Shown here one piece after another: positions 39,651-51,432 of a stretch of DNA of 64,000 bases. Location of the stretch: assembly GCF_000222025.1 (NCBI RefSeq), contig NZ_AFQO01000015.1, forward strand, positions 62,001 through 126,000. Direction: 5' to 3'. This DNA comes from Haemophilus haemolyticus M19501. GTDB lineage: Bacteria; Pseudomonadota; Gammaproteobacteria; Enterobacterales; Pasteurellaceae. Under the pieces are notes generated by a model that made no database searches, was not told the origin of the DNA, and saw nothing but the letters and a program-made list of their open reading frames with translations. A program made the position numbers and the translations under genes. The number at the start of each line of letters is the position of its first letter. The stretch's first letter is position 1.

Positions 39651-40904
39651 TTAATGGCTACTTAATACTTGTGCTGGTTGTAATTTAGCTGCCCTACTTG
39701 CTGGATAAAGACTAGCAATTAAACTCAATGCAAGCGCTGCGACTAACACCATCAAAACATCCAACCAATGTAACTCACTTGGCAAAAAATCGACAAAATA
39801 CACATCGCCCGATAATAATTTCTTACCGATAACCCACTCAATGCCTTGAATAAAAGTTGTCAAATTTAATGCAAGTATAATGCCTAATACAATACCAATT
39901 AAGCAACCTTTCATTCCTGCCTGTAAGCCATACCAAATAAAAATACGTTTAATGAACGCATTATTCGCTCCAAGCGTGCGCATAATGGCTATATCGCCTT
40001 GCTTATCTTTTACCGCCATAATCAGCGTAGAAACAATATTAAAACATGCCACCCCAATCACGAGCACCATCGCGATATACATCACTGTTCGAATAAGTTG
40101 AATATCGCGATACATATAACCAAATTTACCAATCCAGTTTTGAATATAAAGCATCTGCGGATAATCATTAAGCATAGATAAATCCAGATTTTTCACAGAA
40201 AAAGGATCATCTAATTTCAATTCAACACCTGTTATTTGATCTGATTTATAAGCCAAAAATTCTTGCGCTTGAGCAAGCGGTAATAAGGCATAACTATAAT
40301 CCAGTTGCCCATCTAAACGTAAAATTGCAGTGACTTGCACGCGTTCACGAGTGGGTTGAGCAAATTGTTCATCGCCGTTTTGCTGAGAAATAAGCAAGGT
40401 AATCCAATCCCCTACTTTTACATCAAGTTCTTTAGCAATACCTGATCCCAAGACCAATCCGCCTTCTTTCTCAAATTTGTTCCAACCTTGCTCTTGTACA
40501 AAATTGCCAATTGAACTTACGTTATCTTCAGCTTGTTTTTCAACACCTTTGATCTGAACCACTTTCAGTTTTGAGCCATTTTCTACCAATGCAGTAAAAC
40601 TAACAAAAGGAGAAATACCTTTAATTTGGGCATTTTGTTGTAAGCGTTTTTCTAAATTTTGCCAATGATGAATTGTGGGATCTTTCGCTTGAGGAGCAGA
40701 AAAAATCTCAATATGTGGCACGACAGCCAAAATCCGTTGGTTAAGCTCACGCTCAAAACCGTTCATCGCACTTAAACCAACAATTAAAACTGCAACCCCC
40801 AGCGCAATACCAATAGCTGAAAATTTTGCAATTAACGCAACCAAAGGATTTTTCTGCTTACCACGTTGATAACGCCAACTAATAAAAAACGGCGTATTCA
40901 TCAT
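39651..40904 (-). CDS. lolE: Lipoprotein-releasing ABC transporter permease LolE
   Basis: The 417-residue inner-membrane permease of the LolCDE complex extracts lipoproteins for the outer membrane. One N-terminal membrane helix (about 22-45) is followed by a large periplasmic domain and three C-terminal helices. The end [20 protein letters not shown] is the FtsX-family signature. Its first ATG overlaps the lolD stop by four bases. Which paralogue is LolC and which LolE is assigned from gene order. Confidence 0.9.
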   Translation of the reverse strand: MMNTPFFISWRYQRGKQKNPLVALIAKFSAIGIALGVAVLIVGLSAMNGFERELNQRILAVVPHIEIFSAPQAKDPTIHHWQNLEKRLQQNAQIKGISPFVSFTALVENGSKLKVVQIKGVEKQAEDNVSSIGNFVQEQGWNKFEKEGGLVLGSGIAKELDVKVGDWITLLISQQNGDEQFAQPTRERVQVTAILRLDGQLDYSYALLPLAQAQEFLAYKSDQITGVELKLDDPFSVKNLDLSMLNDYPQMLYIQNWIGKFGYMYRDIQLIRTVMYIAMVLVIGVACFNIVSTLIMAVKDKQGDIAIMRTLGANNAFIKRIFIWYGLQAGMKGCLIGIVLGIILALNLTTFIQGIEWVIGKKLLSGDVYFVDFLPSELHWLDVLMVLVAALALSLIASLYPASRAAKLQPAQVLSSH

Positions 40905-41584
40905 ACACCTTCCTTCAAAATACCATCTTGCATCACTAAACGGCGTGATAATTTTTCAGCAAGCCCCATATCGTGAGTGACTAATAAAAAAGCGATATTT
41001 TGCTCTTGGTTAAGTTGTTGAATGAGTTCAAAAATGCTTTCTGTGGCCTTGTGATCGAGATTCCCTGTTGGCTCATCCGCTAAAACTAACGATGGATTAT
41101 TCACCAAAGCTCGCGCAATCGCCACACGCTGACGTTCCCCACCAGAAAGCGCAGATGGACGATGGGTAATTCTATGGCTTAATCCCACCGCGCTTAACAT
41201 TTTTTCGGCACGATCTTTCGCTTCTGTTTTATTTTGATGACCAATCAACATCGGCATCATCACATTTTCAAGTGCGGTAAAGTCCGCCATTAAATGATGG
41301 AATTGATACACAAATCCTAAATAACGATTACGCAAAGCCGCTAATTCATTAGCCGATGCTTTTTGCAAAGATTGTCCATTAATAAACACTTCACCACTAC
41401 TTGGCTGATCAAGTCCCCCTAAAGTGTGCAATAACGTACTTTTCCCTGAACCTGAGCTTCCCACAATCGCAACCAACTCTGCGGGTTCCATAAAAAAAGA
41501 AACGCCTTTTAACACTTGCGTTTGATTTTCACCTTCTTGATAAAATTTATTGATATTTTCGCATTTTAATAAATAGTTATTCAT
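40901..41584 (-). CDS. lolD: Lipoprotein-releasing ABC transporter ATPase LolD
   Basis: The 227-residue ATPase carries Walker [20 protein letters not shown] (about 36-54), the signature [16 protein letters not shown] and Walker [13 protein letters not shown]. It powers LolCE. The 81-bp gap to the bioD start separates it from the biotin genes, whereas it overlaps lolE. Confidence 0.95.
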   Translation of the reverse strand: MNNYLLKCENINKFYQEGENQTQVLKGVSFFMEPAELVAIVGSSGSGKSTLLHTLGGLDQPSSGEVFINGQSLQKASANELAALRNRYLGFVYQFHHLMADFTALENVMMPMLIGHQNKTEAKDRAEKMLSAVGLSHRITHRPSALSGGERQRVAIARALVNNPSLVLADEPTGNLDHKATESIFELIQQLNQEQNIAFLLVTHDMGLAEKLSRRLVMQDGILKEGV

Positions 41585-41665
41585 TTTTTACTCTTTTTAA
41601 CCGCACTTTAGCGGTAAATCATCTCATTAAAAACTGGCGCGAGTCTATCACACTTTTCCCTGAGC

Positions 41666-42307
41666 TTAAATTTCAATGCGCCCAAAGTATTCAAATCTCG
41701 TTTCAGGAAAATATTTTTTAAGATAACCCTTTAAATAACCTTGCGTCTCTTGACTAATGATGGGATCGTATTCTGGATAACCGTTATACATTACGCTTAG
41801 CACTGACACCCCATGAGAACGACAAGCCTCTAAACTTAATAATGTGTGGTTAATACTACCTAATTTTCCCGATGTCACTAAAATCAAAGGGTAATTATTT
41901 GACTGGATATAATCTAACGTCGTCGCGTCGTCACAATAAGGCACCATTAATCCTCCCGCCCCCTCCAACAATACATAATCATATTTTTCTGCCAAAAGTG
42001 CGGTGGATTTTTTAATAATTTTTTCATTAATTTCTCGCTCTTCGAGCTTTGCAGCTAAATGAGGAGAACAAGGATATTCAAAAAGATAAGGGCAGGTTTC
42101 GCCTTGTAAATCTTCTGCTGTCAAATCAATGCCTTGAATCTTTCGATGTACAAGCAAATCATCAGCAATATTTTTACAGCCTGTTTGAATCATTTTTTGT
42201 GTAATAACGGAAAAGCCTTGTTCCATCAACTTTTTAGCATAAATGCCTGTTGCAACAGTTTTACCTACATCGGTATCAATGCCCGATACAAAAATAACCT
42301 TGCCCAT
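41666..42307 (-). CDS. bioD: Dethiobiotin synthetase
   Basis: The 213-residue enzyme closes the ureido ring of dethiobiotin from DAPA, CO2 and ATP. The N-terminal P-loop reads [20 protein letters not shown] (about 5-24), and [15 protein letters not shown] is the second active-site segment. It is the last gene of the bioA-F-G-C-D series and starts 9 bp after bioC. Confidence 0.95.
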   Translation of the reverse strand: MGKVIFVSGIDTDVGKTVATGIYAKKLMEQGFSVITQKMIQTGCKNIADDLLVHRKIQGIDLTAEDLQGETCPYLFEYPCSPHLAAKLEEREINEKIIKKSTALLAEKYDYVLLEGAGGLMVPYCDDATTLDYIQSNNYPLILVTSGKLGSINHTLLSLEACRSHGVSVLSVMYNGYPEYDPIISQETQGYLKGYLKKYFPETRFEYFGRIEI

Positions 42308-42316
42308 AAATACGCC

Positions 42317-43099
42317 TTACTGATTTTTAGCATGAGAATAACGTGCGATAAAAAACAATGGATGGTAAGTTAACCCCACTTTACCCGATGGCAAACTAAA
42401 AGCCTGCAAGTAATCATCAATAAATTTGTTGAGATTTTTTCTTGTCCAATTTTTTCGGTTCGTGGCTGTTACACCGGTATATTTCAGATGTTTGAGTACA
42501 TCCAATGGCGTATCAAACTCTAGTATTACAGTAAAATCGTCACACCATAAAAGCTCAAAACCATTGGCTAACCAATTTTGCCATTGAGATAAATTCGGAT
42601 AACTTAACCCCACATTCGCCATTTGACGAATCTCTTTTAAATTATCTTCACCAAAGCTAGTAATCGCCAATAAACCATTAGGTTTCAATCCTGTTTTACA
42701 ATGGGAAATAAAATTGTCAGGATAATGAAACCACTGCACGGCTGATGCACTAGCAATCAAGTCAAATCGTCGTTGAAAAGAAAAGTTTTCCGCATCGCCA
42801 CAAGAAAAATCAAAGGGTTGAATCAGCTTTTCAGCGAGTAGAGAGCGCACATCGCACAAATCATTAAATAACCAATAATTGGCTGAAATCTGTTTCTGCA
42901 ACAACGTACTCAACATACCAGAACCGCAACCAAGCTCCAAAACACTATCTAGTGACCCATTTGGTAAATAGTCTTGCAAATGCATCATTAACTTAATATT
43001 CATTTTTTGTTGAATTAACGCATGTTCATCATAGCTATTTAAGGCTTTTTGGAAGGCGTGTTGAATACGCGATTTATCTACGGAAGTTAATGATTCCAT
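42317..43099 (-). CDS. bioC: Malonyl-ACP O-methyltransferase
   Basis: The 260-residue SAM methyltransferase starts pimeloyl-ACP synthesis by methylating malonyl-ACP. The motif DSVLELGCGSGMLSTLL (about 56-72) is the SAM site, and the AFQKALNSYDEHALIQ N-terminus is typical of BioC. It overlaps bioG by 13 bp. Confidence 0.93.
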   Translation of the reverse strand: MESLTSVDKSRIQHAFQKALNSYDEHALIQQKMNIKLMMHLQDYLPNGSLDSVLELGCGSGMLSTLLQKQISANYWLFNDLCDVRSLLAEKLIQPFDFSCGDAENFSFQRRFDLIASASAVQWFHYPDNFISHCKTGLKPNGLLAITSFGEDNLKEIRQMANVGLSYPNLSQWQNWLANGFELLWCDDFTVILEFDTPLDVLKHLKYTGVTATNRKNWTRKNLNKFIDDYLQAFSLPSGKVGLTYHPLFFIARYSHAKNQ

Positions 43100-43734
43100 A
43101 ATGCCGACCAGTGGGTAAATCTTGAAAACACATAATGCTCACCCTCTATTTCCTGAACGGCACAACGGGATGCCCAATATTTGTGCTGATTAGCTGGCGT
43201 AAAAATTTTATCGCGAGAACTAACCCATGCATTTGCCCAGTGAATAAGATCGGTGCGTTTATCCTGCTGAATCATCGCAAAAAGTGCGGTGAGTTCTTGA
43301 TGAATTTCGTTAAATGGTCGTGCAGAAAATTGCTGATAACGTTCAAAAGATACTTTGTCACCACAAATTCTACGTTCAAACTTTGAACGAGTATTTTCTG
43401 TGAGATTATCTAACGTACCTTTAAAAATAGCATAGGGAATACCGAAGCTATCATCACAAGGTAAACCTGTGCCATTCACTGCTGTTGCTGATTGTAAGGT
43501 GATTCCTTGTAATACTCGCTCTGCCACCCAAACACCCATTGACCATGCGACTACACGAATTTGCTGATAGGCGGAAAAATGAAAATCCAAATTTAAATCT
43601 TGATAATCATAGCAAATCAATAAATCGTGATTTTCCGGCAAAATCAAATGATTTACAGCATCGGGCGGCGTTCCCCAACCTGCAAAATACAGGATTAAAT
43701 GTCCGCCTTGATGATTGTAAAATTTTGTTTTCAT
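43087..43734 (-). CDS. bioG: Pimeloyl-ACP methyl ester esterase BioG
   Basis: The 215-residue alpha/beta hydrolase-like protein replaces BioH in some biotin pathways, freeing pimeloyl-ACP from its methyl ester. The nucleophile elbow is VVAWSMGVWVAE and the catalytic histidine is probably in EGEHYVFSRF near the C-terminus. It lies between bioF and bioC, as in other BioG clusters. Confidence 0.92.
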   Translation of the reverse strand: MKTKFYNHQGGHLILYFAGWGTPPDAVNHLILPENHDLLICYDYQDLNLDFHFSAYQQIRVVAWSMGVWVAERVLQGITLQSATAVNGTGLPCDDSFGIPYAIFKGTLDNLTENTRSKFERRICGDKVSFERYQQFSARPFNEIHQELTALFAMIQQDKRTDLIHWANAWVSSRDKIFTPANQHKYWASRCAVQEIEGEHYVFSRFTHWSALWNH

Positions 43735-43743
43735 ATCATATCC

Positions 43744-44886
43744 TTACAGGCACGCCGCAAACTGCCGCACTTCATCCGTTGTCATATCTGCCGTTAAAGA
43801 CAGGCGGATTCTGGATGTGTTTTTGGGTACTGTCGGCGGTCTGATGGGCAGGCAATAATAACCCTGCCTTTGCAGATATTCCGCTTTGGCAAGGGCGGCT
43901 TCATTCCCGCCTAAAATATAGGGGACGATACAGGTTTGGCTCGGCATTATTTGCGTCCGATGCGCCACTTCCCGCCGTAAAAATGCACTTAACTGCTCAA
44001 GATGGCTTCTTTCTTTTGAGAATTGCGGCAATCGTTCAAAAATAAAATAAGTCCAAGCCACATTAAACGGCGGCAATGCGGTTGAAAAAATCAATGGGCG
44101 CATTTGATTAATCAAACATTCTTTCAATACTTGGTTGCAGACGGCATACGCCCCCACCGAGGCTAAGGCTTTACCGAAAGTGCCGACCAATAAATCAATC
44201 TCGGCAATCAAATTATCCCGTTCGGCAATCCCCAATCCGTTTTGCCCATAAACACCGATTGCGTGGGCTTCATCCACATAAAGATAAGTATTGGGAAACT
44301 GTTTTTTTAATTGGACAAGCTGTTTCAAATCCGCCACATCGCCGTCCATACTGAAAACAGATTCGGTAACGATAAAAGTGCGGTCAAATTTTCCGACGTT
44401 TTTTTCAAGCAGATTTTTCAAATGTTCATAATCATTATGACGATAACGGAAAAACGCACACCGGCTCAAACGGATGCCGTCAATCATACTGGCGTGGACA
44501 AATTTATCTGCCAAAATCAAACTTTTCGTCGTCGTCAAAGCAGGCAAAATACCGAGATTGGCGTGATAGCCGCTGTTGAACAATAACGCGCTTTCCCGTT
44601 GGAAACGTTGTGCGACAAGCTCTTCCAAATCGGTATAAATAGGAAAGTTGCCCGTTAATAAACGCGATGAAGAACTGGTAAAAGAGGGAAAATTACCGCC
44701 GTATTGCTGCAAAAAAGACCGGCGCAAGTTTTCATCTGATGCCAAACCCAAATAATCATTAGACGACATATTCAGCATTTTGCGGTTTTCCCGCGTAATA
44801 TACCGCCCTTGATGAATCAAATCCGGAATCGAACGATATTGATTTTGCGCGCCGAGTTGTTCAAGCTGTTGTTTAAAGACGTTCAT
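43744..44886 (-). CDS. bioF: 8-amino-7-oxononanoate synthase
   Basis: The 380-residue PLP enzyme condenses pimeloyl-ACP with alanine. The pyridoxal lysine is in [15 protein letters not shown] (about 234-248), with [11 protein letters not shown] upstream. Compared with its neighbours the gene looks more GC-rich by eye, with many CCG, GCC and GGC triplets. This could reflect transfer, possibly from Neisseria; no full Neisseria uptake sequence was seen. It overlaps bioA by 14 bp. Confidence 0.94.
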   Translation of the reverse strand: MNVFKQQLEQLGAQNQYRSIPDLIHQGRYITRENRKMLNMSSNDYLGLASDENLRRSFLQQYGGNFPSFTSSSSRLLTGNFPIYTDLEELVAQRFQRESALLFNSGYHANLGILPALTTTKSLILADKFVHASMIDGIRLSRCAFFRYRHNDYEHLKNLLEKNVGKFDRTFIVTESVFSMDGDVADLKQLVQLKKQFPNTYLYVDEAHAIGVYGQNGLGIAERDNLIAEIDLLVGTFGKALASVGAYAVCNQVLKECLINQMRPLIFSTALPPFNVAWTYFIFERLPQFSKERSHLEQLSAFLRREVAHRTQIMPSQTCIVPYILGGNEAALAKAEYLQRQGYYCLPIRPPTVPKNTSRIRLSLTADMTTDEVRQFAACL

Positions 44887-46180
44887 TATGATGTAAATAT
44901 TCCTGAGTTAAAGCCAGAATCATGCCTTTTGTTAATTTCTGAAGTTCATCATCTTTAATCACAAACGGCGGCATAACATAAACCAATTTTCCGAAAGGTC
45001 TAATCCAAACACCTTGTTCCACAAAACGCGGAACTAAAGTTTTCATATTTACCACACTTTTCATTTCGACCACCCCAATCGCCCCTAATACGCGAACTTC
45101 TTTGACATAATCTTTTTCAGATAAAGGCGAAAGCTGTTGTTTTAAGGAATGCTCAATTCGCTGAATATTTTGTTGCCAAGTACTTTCCAACAATAAACGG
45201 ATAGATTCCGCCGCAATTGCACAAGCCAACGGATTTGCCATAAAAGTGGGGCCGTGCATAAAGCATTTAGCCTCACCACTACAAATAATTTGTGCAATTT
45301 CAGTGCTTGTAATGGTTGCCGATAAAGTTAAATAACCACCTGTTAAGGCTTTACCGATACACATAATATCTGGCGAAATGCCTGCGTGTTCGGCTGCAAA
45401 CAATTTTCCTGTTCGACCAAATCCCGTAGCGATTTCATCAAAAATCAGCAAAACGCCATATTGTTTACAAAGTGCTTGTGCTTTCACTAAATAAGTTGGC
45501 GAATAAAAATACATACCGCCCGCACCTTGTACAACAGGTTCTAAAATCAGTGCGGCGATTTCATTACCTTTTCGTTCAAGTAAATCAGCTAAAGGTTCAA
45601 TCGCATAATCATTCCAAGATTCATTAAATGGAATATTGGGTTGAGGAAGGAAATATTGTACGGGCAGGCTATGATGAAATAAATGATGCATACCTGTGGT
45701 TGGATCACATACCGACATCGCATTCCAAGTATCGCCATGGTAACCAGAACGGATGGTGGCGAATTTTTGTCGTTGTGCTTCCCCTTTTGCGTGCTGATAT
45801 TGAATAGCCATTTTCATCGCCACTTCCACAGCGACAGAACCACTATCAGCAAAAAAGATCTTATCTAATCCATTTGGCAAAATTTGTACCAATAATTGAG
45901 CTAATTCCACCGCGGGTTCATGGGTAAAACCGCCAAACATAATATGGCTCATTTTTGCCAATTGATTCTGTGCCGCCGCATTTAAGCGTGGATGATTATA
46001 ACCGTGCAACGCCGCCCACCAAGAGGACATACCATCAATTAAACGACGACCATCTTTTAAAGTTATCATCACGCCATCAGCACGTTCTACCGCATAAAGC
46101 GGCATATCAGAAGAAACGGAAGAATAAGGATGCCAAATATGTTGTGTATCAAAAGCTAAAAGTGATTGTTCATCCATCAT
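44873..46180 (-). CDS. bioA: Adenosylmethionine-8-amino-7-oxononanoate aminotransferase
   Basis: The 435-residue class III aminotransferase (434 if the second ATG is used) makes DAPA using SAM as amino donor. Motifs are [19 protein letters not shown] near the start, [34 protein letters not shown] and the PLP-lysine [14 protein letters not shown]. It opens the biotin gene run and starts 18 bp after lolC. Confidence 0.95.
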   Translation of the reverse strand: MMDEQSLLAFDTQHIWHPYSSVSSDMPLYAVERADGVMITLKDGRRLIDGMSSWWAALHGYNHPRLNAAAQNQLAKMSHIMFGGFTHEPAVELAQLLVQILPNGLDKIFFADSGSVAVEVAMKMAIQYQHAKGEAQRQKFATIRSGYHGDTWNAMSVCDPTTGMHHLFHHSLPVQYFLPQPNIPFNESWNDYAIEPLADLLERKGNEIAALILEPVVQGAGGMYFYSPTYLVKAQALCKQYGVLLIFDEIATGFGRTGKLFAAEHAGISPDIMCIGKALTGGYLTLSATITSTEIAQIICSGEAKCFMHGPTFMANPLACAIAAESIRLLLESTWQQNIQRIEHSLKQQLSPLSEKDYVKEVRVLGAIGVVEMKSVVNMKTLVPRFVEQGVWIRPFGKLVYVMPPFVIKDDELQKLTKGMILALTQEYLHHNERL

Positions 46181-46198
46181 TCATTTACCATTAAAAAC

Positions 46199-47380
46199 TT
46201 ATTCGTATCGCAAAGCAGCGGCAGGTTCTACTTTCGCAGCTCGATAAGCGGGATAAAGTGTAGAAAGTAAAGAAAGCAACAAGGAAAATCCAATGACAAA
46301 AATCATTTGAATAAAAGATAATTCTGTCGGTAAAAAAACACCCTGTGGATTTACCGCACTTACAATGTCCGTTAAATTCAACGTGACTAAAACACCCAAA
46401 ATAGCACCGAGCAATGTGCCAACAAATCCCACCAGTAATCCTTGATAAATAAACACTGAACGCACTTGGGATTTTGTTAAGCCCTGAGTTTGCAAGATCG
46501 CAATTTCCCCTTGTTTATCCACCACCATCAAACTTAATGAAGTCACGATATTGGAAATCGCCACGACAATGATCAAACTAATCAACAATCCCATCATATT
46601 TTTTTCCATTCTCACCGCTTGGAAAAATTCACCTTTTTGCACACGCCAATCCGTAATTTTTTGTGTTGGGAAATGTTGTGGGAGTTCTGTAATTTGGAAC
46701 GGATCATTCAAAAATAAACGATAGCCCTGAGCTTGCTGCGGTTGAATACGCATTAAGCGACCAATATCTGTAATATTAGCAAAGGATTCGTAACCAGATG
46801 CTTCGCCATAATCATAATAAATATCGCTAACCGTAAATAAACGCTGCATTGGCACGCGACCAAACGGTGTATATTGGCTGTTTTCCGTAATCATCAAACG
46901 GATTTTATCCCCTACATTCACGCCCAATTTTTTGGCCAGTTGATCACCAATGACCAATTTAAATTCACCTGTCGGTAAAATTTCATTAAATTTAGCCTGA
47001 TCAAAAGATTCAACCAAGGGATCATCAGAAAATGATTGAATACCAATGATTTGTCCTGCACTCACGCCTTTTGTCGTTTGATAAATCACATTTGTTGTAT
47101 TGATCGGCACCGCTTTTTGGACAAAGAGCGGTAAATTTTCTAATGTTTTTTCTGTAGAAATGGTCTGTTCTTCACTCACAATCGCGTGAGGAATAGAAGA
47201 TAGCACCTGTTGTTTTTGGTAACCTTCTAATCCATTCATCACAGAAAGCACGATAATCAATGCCATCACACCTAGCACAATCCCTAGGCTTGCAAGATTA
47301 GCCACTAATTGGCCAAAACGATCCGCACTTTTCGCACGCCAATAACGTAGCGCAATATAAAGAGAAATAGGAAAATTCAT
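46199..47380 (-). CDS. lolC: Lipoprotein-releasing ABC transporter permease LolC
   Basis: The 393-residue FtsX-like permease has an N-terminal helix (about 26-48), a periplasmic domain, three C-terminal helices and the end STLYPAYRAAKVEPAAALRYE. It is the LolC partner of LolD/LolE, but separated from them by five biotin genes. Its ATG overlaps the upstream dehydrogenase stop (TAATG). Confidence 0.9.
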   Translation of the reverse strand: MNFPISLYIALRYWRAKSADRFGQLVANLASLGIVLGVMALIIVLSVMNGLEGYQKQQVLSSIPHAIVSEEQTISTEKTLENLPLFVQKAVPINTTNVIYQTTKGVSAGQIIGIQSFSDDPLVESFDQAKFNEILPTGEFKLVIGDQLAKKLGVNVGDKIRLMITENSQYTPFGRVPMQRLFTVSDIYYDYGEASGYESFANITDIGRLMRIQPQQAQGYRLFLNDPFQITELPQHFPTQKITDWRVQKGEFFQAVRMEKNMMGLLISLIIVVAISNIVTSLSLMVVDKQGEIAILQTQGLTKSQVRSVFIYQGLLVGFVGTLLGAILGVLVTLNLTDIVSAVNPQGVFLPTELSFIQMIFVIGFSLLLSLLSTLYPAYRAAKVEPAAALRYE

Positions 47381-48327
47381 TATTTTTGATTTAATTGTTG
47401 TACAAATTCTTCGATGTTTTGCATTACTTTGCCAACTAATGTAGTCACTGCACTATCACTCGCCCAAGCAATATGCGGGGTGATAATTAAATTAGGCATA
47501 GTTTTTGCAGCTAAAATTAACGGATTATCTTTTTCTGGTGGCTCTTTTACCATTACATCCAAAGCCGCTCCGCCTAAATGCCCCGTTTTTAACGCATCAA
47601 CTAAGGCAACTTCATCAATCAAAGGCCCACGCCCTGTATTAATCAAAAATGCACCTTTTTTCATTTTGGATAAGGTGTCTGCATTAATTAAATTCTTTGT
47701 TGTTTCAGTTAATGGGCAATGCAACGTCACAATATCCGCTTGTCTTAATACTTCCTCAAATGGCGTATAACCTTCACGGCAAAAAGTGGCATCTTTGTGT
47801 TCTGCATAAAGCACCTTCATTCCCACGGCATTCGCCAAACGCCCCACTTCTGTCCCTAAGCAACCTTTACCAAATACGCCTAATGTTGAACCGCGCACAT
47901 CTGTAATTGGGTAATCAAAATAACAAAATTGTTTGCTTTTAGGCCATTTTGCTTCCGATTGATCGCGTAACCAACCTGCAAAGCTGTGTTTTAAAGAAAA
48001 AATCAGACCGATTACGTGTTCTGGTACTGTTGTGCTGGAATAACCTGTCACATTACGCACGGCGATGCCCATTTCTTCTGCGGCCACAAGATCAACATTA
48101 TTTGTACCCGTTGCAGTAATCGCAATCAACTTTAACTTAGGTAATTGTTTTAACGTTTCTCGATCAAAAATGGCTTTGCTCGTAATAACAATATCAGCAT
48201 CTTTCGCTCTTTCAATCGTTTCTGCAGAAGAAGTATGCTCATATTCAATCCAAGTATGCGCAAAACTTGGACGAGGAATAGGGATATGGTTCGGGATAGC
48301 TGTACTATCCAAAAAGACGATATTCAT
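47380..48327 (-). CDS. D-isomer-specific 2-hydroxyacid dehydrogenase
   Basis: The 315-residue NAD-dependent dehydrogenase has the nucleotide fold LGVFGKGCLGTEVGRLANAV (about 146-165), catalytic NTGRGPLIDE with the arginine, and ITPHIAWAS with the histidine. I chose the ATG at 48327 (MNIVFLDSTA), preceded by AAAGGAG. It may be glycerate/hydroxypyruvate-like; the substrate is unknown. It is translationally coupled to lolC. Confidence 0.9.
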   Translation of the reverse strand: MNIVFLDSTAIPNHIPIPRPSFAHTWIEYEHTSSAETIERAKDADIVITSKAIFDRETLKQLPKLKLIAITATGTNNVDLVAAEEMGIAVRNVTGYSSTTVPEHVIGLIFSLKHSFAGWLRDQSEAKWPKSKQFCYFDYPITDVRGSTLGVFGKGCLGTEVGRLANAVGMKVLYAEHKDATFCREGYTPFEEVLRQADIVTLHCPLTETTKNLINADTLSKMKKGAFLINTGRGPLIDEVALVDALKTGHLGGAALDVMVKEPPEKDNPLILAAKTMPNLIITPHIAWASDSAVTTLVGKVMQNIEEFVQQLNQK

Positions 48328-48347
48328 TGTTTCTCCTTTTATATACA

Positions 48348-48374
48348 AAGTGCGGTCAAAATTAACCGCACTTT
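48348..48374. terminator. Paired uptake sequences between kdsA and the dehydrogenase
   Basis: AAAGTGCGGT/ACCGCACTTT hairpin lies after the kdsA stop on the minus strand. T-tract is weak, so it may attenuate rather than stop transcription. Confidence 0.55.
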
Positions 48375-48389
48375 TGGTGAAATATTTTC

Positions 48390-49253
<864 letters not shown>

Positions 49254-49258
49254 TTAAA

Positions 49259-50062
49259 TCAATGGAGGGGAAAAGGATCTTTATCAATCTCGCCCTTAAG
49301 TTCTAAAAGTTGAGTTCGGATTAAAGCTGCAGTTGGGTCTTCCGGACAACGTTCCACAAAAAATTCTAAATCTTTTAATGCCGAAGAGTAAGCACCCATC
49401 TGAGCTAAAACTAAACCGCGATCACGGATGTGATAAGGATCTTCATCATTACCAATCAGTAAATTCTCAATATAACGGTATGCCATGTCGTTATGCTCTT
49501 CGCGGATGAGCGCATTCTTCGCCAGTTGCTCAAAACGAGAATAAAGTAAAGAAAGATCGGCTCTATCAAGTTCTTCAGGTTGAATTTGCACACCAAAGCC
49601 AAATGCACCTTCATAAAGTTGCTGTAATTTTTCTTGCGATATATAAGTGCCATCCCAAGGATCAATAAAAGCTACTTCATCTCTGACTTCGGCACGTAAA
49701 ATGAGCTGTGTTGGGAAATTTACTGGGTAAATCGGCAAATCCAATACCTCGGCTAAATAAAGCACAATTGCTCCAAGAGTCACTGGCATTCCTTGATGAT
49801 GCTCCAATACATAAGGCAAATATAAATTGCGTGCGTAGAAATACTCTTCTGAATCGCAATGAAAGCCCCAATCACCATAAAATAGCTGTAGTAACTGATG
49901 AATCTGCTCTTCTTTCGGCCAATCTGGCGAAATTTCTTTACGCGCTCGACGTACAAGCCCGCCAATTTTTCCCCGAAGTTGCGCTTCTGATGTACCATCA
50001 TCTGAGATGGTATTATAAAAATGCACAAATTGATCATATAACGCACGTCGATAATATTTCAT
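49259..50062 (-). CDS. SirB1-family protein (transglutaminase-like with TPR)
   Basis: The 267-residue protein has a transglutaminase-like central region with GMPVTLGAIVLYLAEVLDLP (about 87-106) and YPVNFPTQLILRAEV, and C-terminal TPR-like helices (IRDRGLVLAQMGAYSSALKD). Function is not established for the family. The ATG at 50062-50060 overlaps the prmC stop (TAATG); a TTG at 50074 is the longer alternative. It sits in the conserved prfA-prmC-sirB1-kdsA order. Confidence 0.88.
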   Translation of the reverse strand: MKYYRRALYDQFVHFYNTISDDGTSEAQLRGKIGGLVRRARKEISPDWPKEEQIHQLLQLFYGDWGFHCDSEEYFYARNLYLPYVLEHHQGMPVTLGAIVLYLAEVLDLPIYPVNFPTQLILRAEVRDEVAFIDPWDGTYISQEKLQQLYEGAFGFGVQIQPEELDRADLSLLYSRFEQLAKNALIREEHNDMAYRYIENLLIGNDEDPYHIRDRGLVLAQMGAYSSALKDLEFFVERCPEDPTAALIRTQLLELKGEIDKDPFPLH

Positions 50063-50940
50063 TACTTCTTCCAAAAACCTAAAGTGACGCGCTCATTGTC
50101 GCCATAATCACGCACGGTTTCAACCATTTCCCAATGATTTTCTTGGAAAATCGACCGCACTTTTTCGCCTTGTTGCCATCCGTGTTCAAGCAATAATGCG
50201 CCATTAGAATTCAAATAACTCGGCGATAATTCAATAATATGACGTAAATCAGCATAACCCGCATCATTGGCAACTAATGCAGAAAGCGGTTCAAAACGCA
50301 CATCTCCTTGATGTAAATGTTCATCTTTAGCATCAATATAAGGCGGATTGCTGACAATAAGATCAAACTGCCCTGTTATATTTTCAAACCAACGGCTCTG
50401 CAAAAATTGCACATTTAACTTATTTTTTTCTGCATTAGATTGAGCTAACGCCACAACATCAGGCATAAGATCAACACCAATGATTTCTAATGAAATCTGC
50501 TGTTTTTGACAAATAGAGGAAAGCTCCGATGCTAATGCTAACGCGATAGCGCCTGTGCCAGTGCCGAGATCAAGAATACGAAAGTGCGGTGGATTTTCTT
50601 CCAGTTTTTCTAAGGCAATTTGTAATGCCTTTTCCACTAAAATTTCGGTATCTGGTCTTGGAATCAGAGTGCCTTTTGAGACATTTAACGGCAACGACCA
50701 AAATTCTTTTTCACCAAGAATATAAGCAATAGGTTCGCCTTTTAGACGACGATCTAAAAGTGCGGTCAATTTTAACCGCACTTTTTCATCAATCTCGGTA
50801 TCATCAAAAGCAAGGATTTGCGTACGCGATTTGTCCGTTGCGTGTTGAAGAAGCACAAGTGCATCAATTTTACTATTTTCAGTGGGATTTTTTTGTGCCA
50901 AATCAGCAATCGCTTGTGCCAGCCATTCTTTATAATTCAT
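50062..50940 (-). CDS. prmC: Peptide chain release factor N5-glutamine methyltransferase
   Basis: The 292-residue enzyme (HemK) methylates the GGQ glutamine of release factors. The SAM motif ILDLGTGTGAIALALASEL and the catalytic LIVSNPPYID are visible. Its usual partner prfA lies one gene upstream. An internal pair of uptake sequences (50757-50784) could form a hairpin within the gene. The ATG overlaps the RDD gene stop. Confidence 0.95.
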   Translation of the reverse strand: MNYKEWLAQAIADLAQKNPTENSKIDALVLLQHATDKSRTQILAFDDTEIDEKVRLKLTALLDRRLKGEPIAYILGEKEFWSLPLNVSKGTLIPRPDTEILVEKALQIALEKLEENPPHFRILDLGTGTGAIALALASELSSICQKQQISLEIIGVDLMPDVVALAQSNAEKNKLNVQFLQSRWFENITGQFDLIVSNPPYIDAKDEHLHQGDVRFEPLSALVANDAGYADLRHIIELSPSYLNSNGALLLEHGWQQGEKVRSIFQENHWEMVETVRDYGDNERVTLGFWKK

Positions 50941-51380
50941 TATTTTTCGTCTTTTAACACAATTGTGCCAGCCACTAAATCCGTTAAAGAACGACGATCA
51001 TCGCGCACAAGTGCAACAATACCGCTAATAATCAATAAGAAACTCGTCCATGCTAACAAAATATCAATAATCTCACGGCCGATGTATTTACCAAATTCAA
51101 CAGGCTGATTGGTATGATAATTAAATACACGCAAGCCTAACCAGCGTTTTGCCATAGTTTGACCATAAGTTTTCATGAAATATAACTGAAAACCAGCATA
51201 TACAATCGTCCCCACTACACCAGCAAAATCCCCCAATGCAAAACCGAGACCAACCATCACCCAAAGCACAAGCCCATTAATCATACTCGCAAGCCAACGT
51301 TTAAAACGGCTTGCTTGAGCGGGTTGAGAAGGTTTGAAAGCAGAAGAAAATTCAGCATCTTTTTGATTTTCAATGATCAT
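50940..51380 (-). CDS. RDD-family membrane protein
   Basis: The 146-residue protein has an RDD domain: FKRWLASMINGLVLWVMVGL (first helix, about 27-46), a second helix near 55-72, TMAKRWLGLRVFN, and a third near 105-125. Function is unknown for most members. I chose the ATG at 51380, after AGGGAAAT; the longer frame begins in the prfA-proximal region. It lies between prfA and prmC. Confidence 0.85.
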   Translation of the reverse strand: MIIENQKDAEFSSAFKPSQPAQASRFKRWLASMINGLVLWVMVGLGFALGDFAGVVGTIVYAGFQLYFMKTYGQTMAKRWLGLRVFNYHTNQPVEFGKYIGREIIDILLAWTSFLLIISGIVALVRDDRRSLTDLVAGTIVLKDEK

Positions 51381-51432
51381 TTTATTTCCCTGTAAAGTTA
51401 AAAAGGACATCTGAAATCAGATGCCCCTATCA

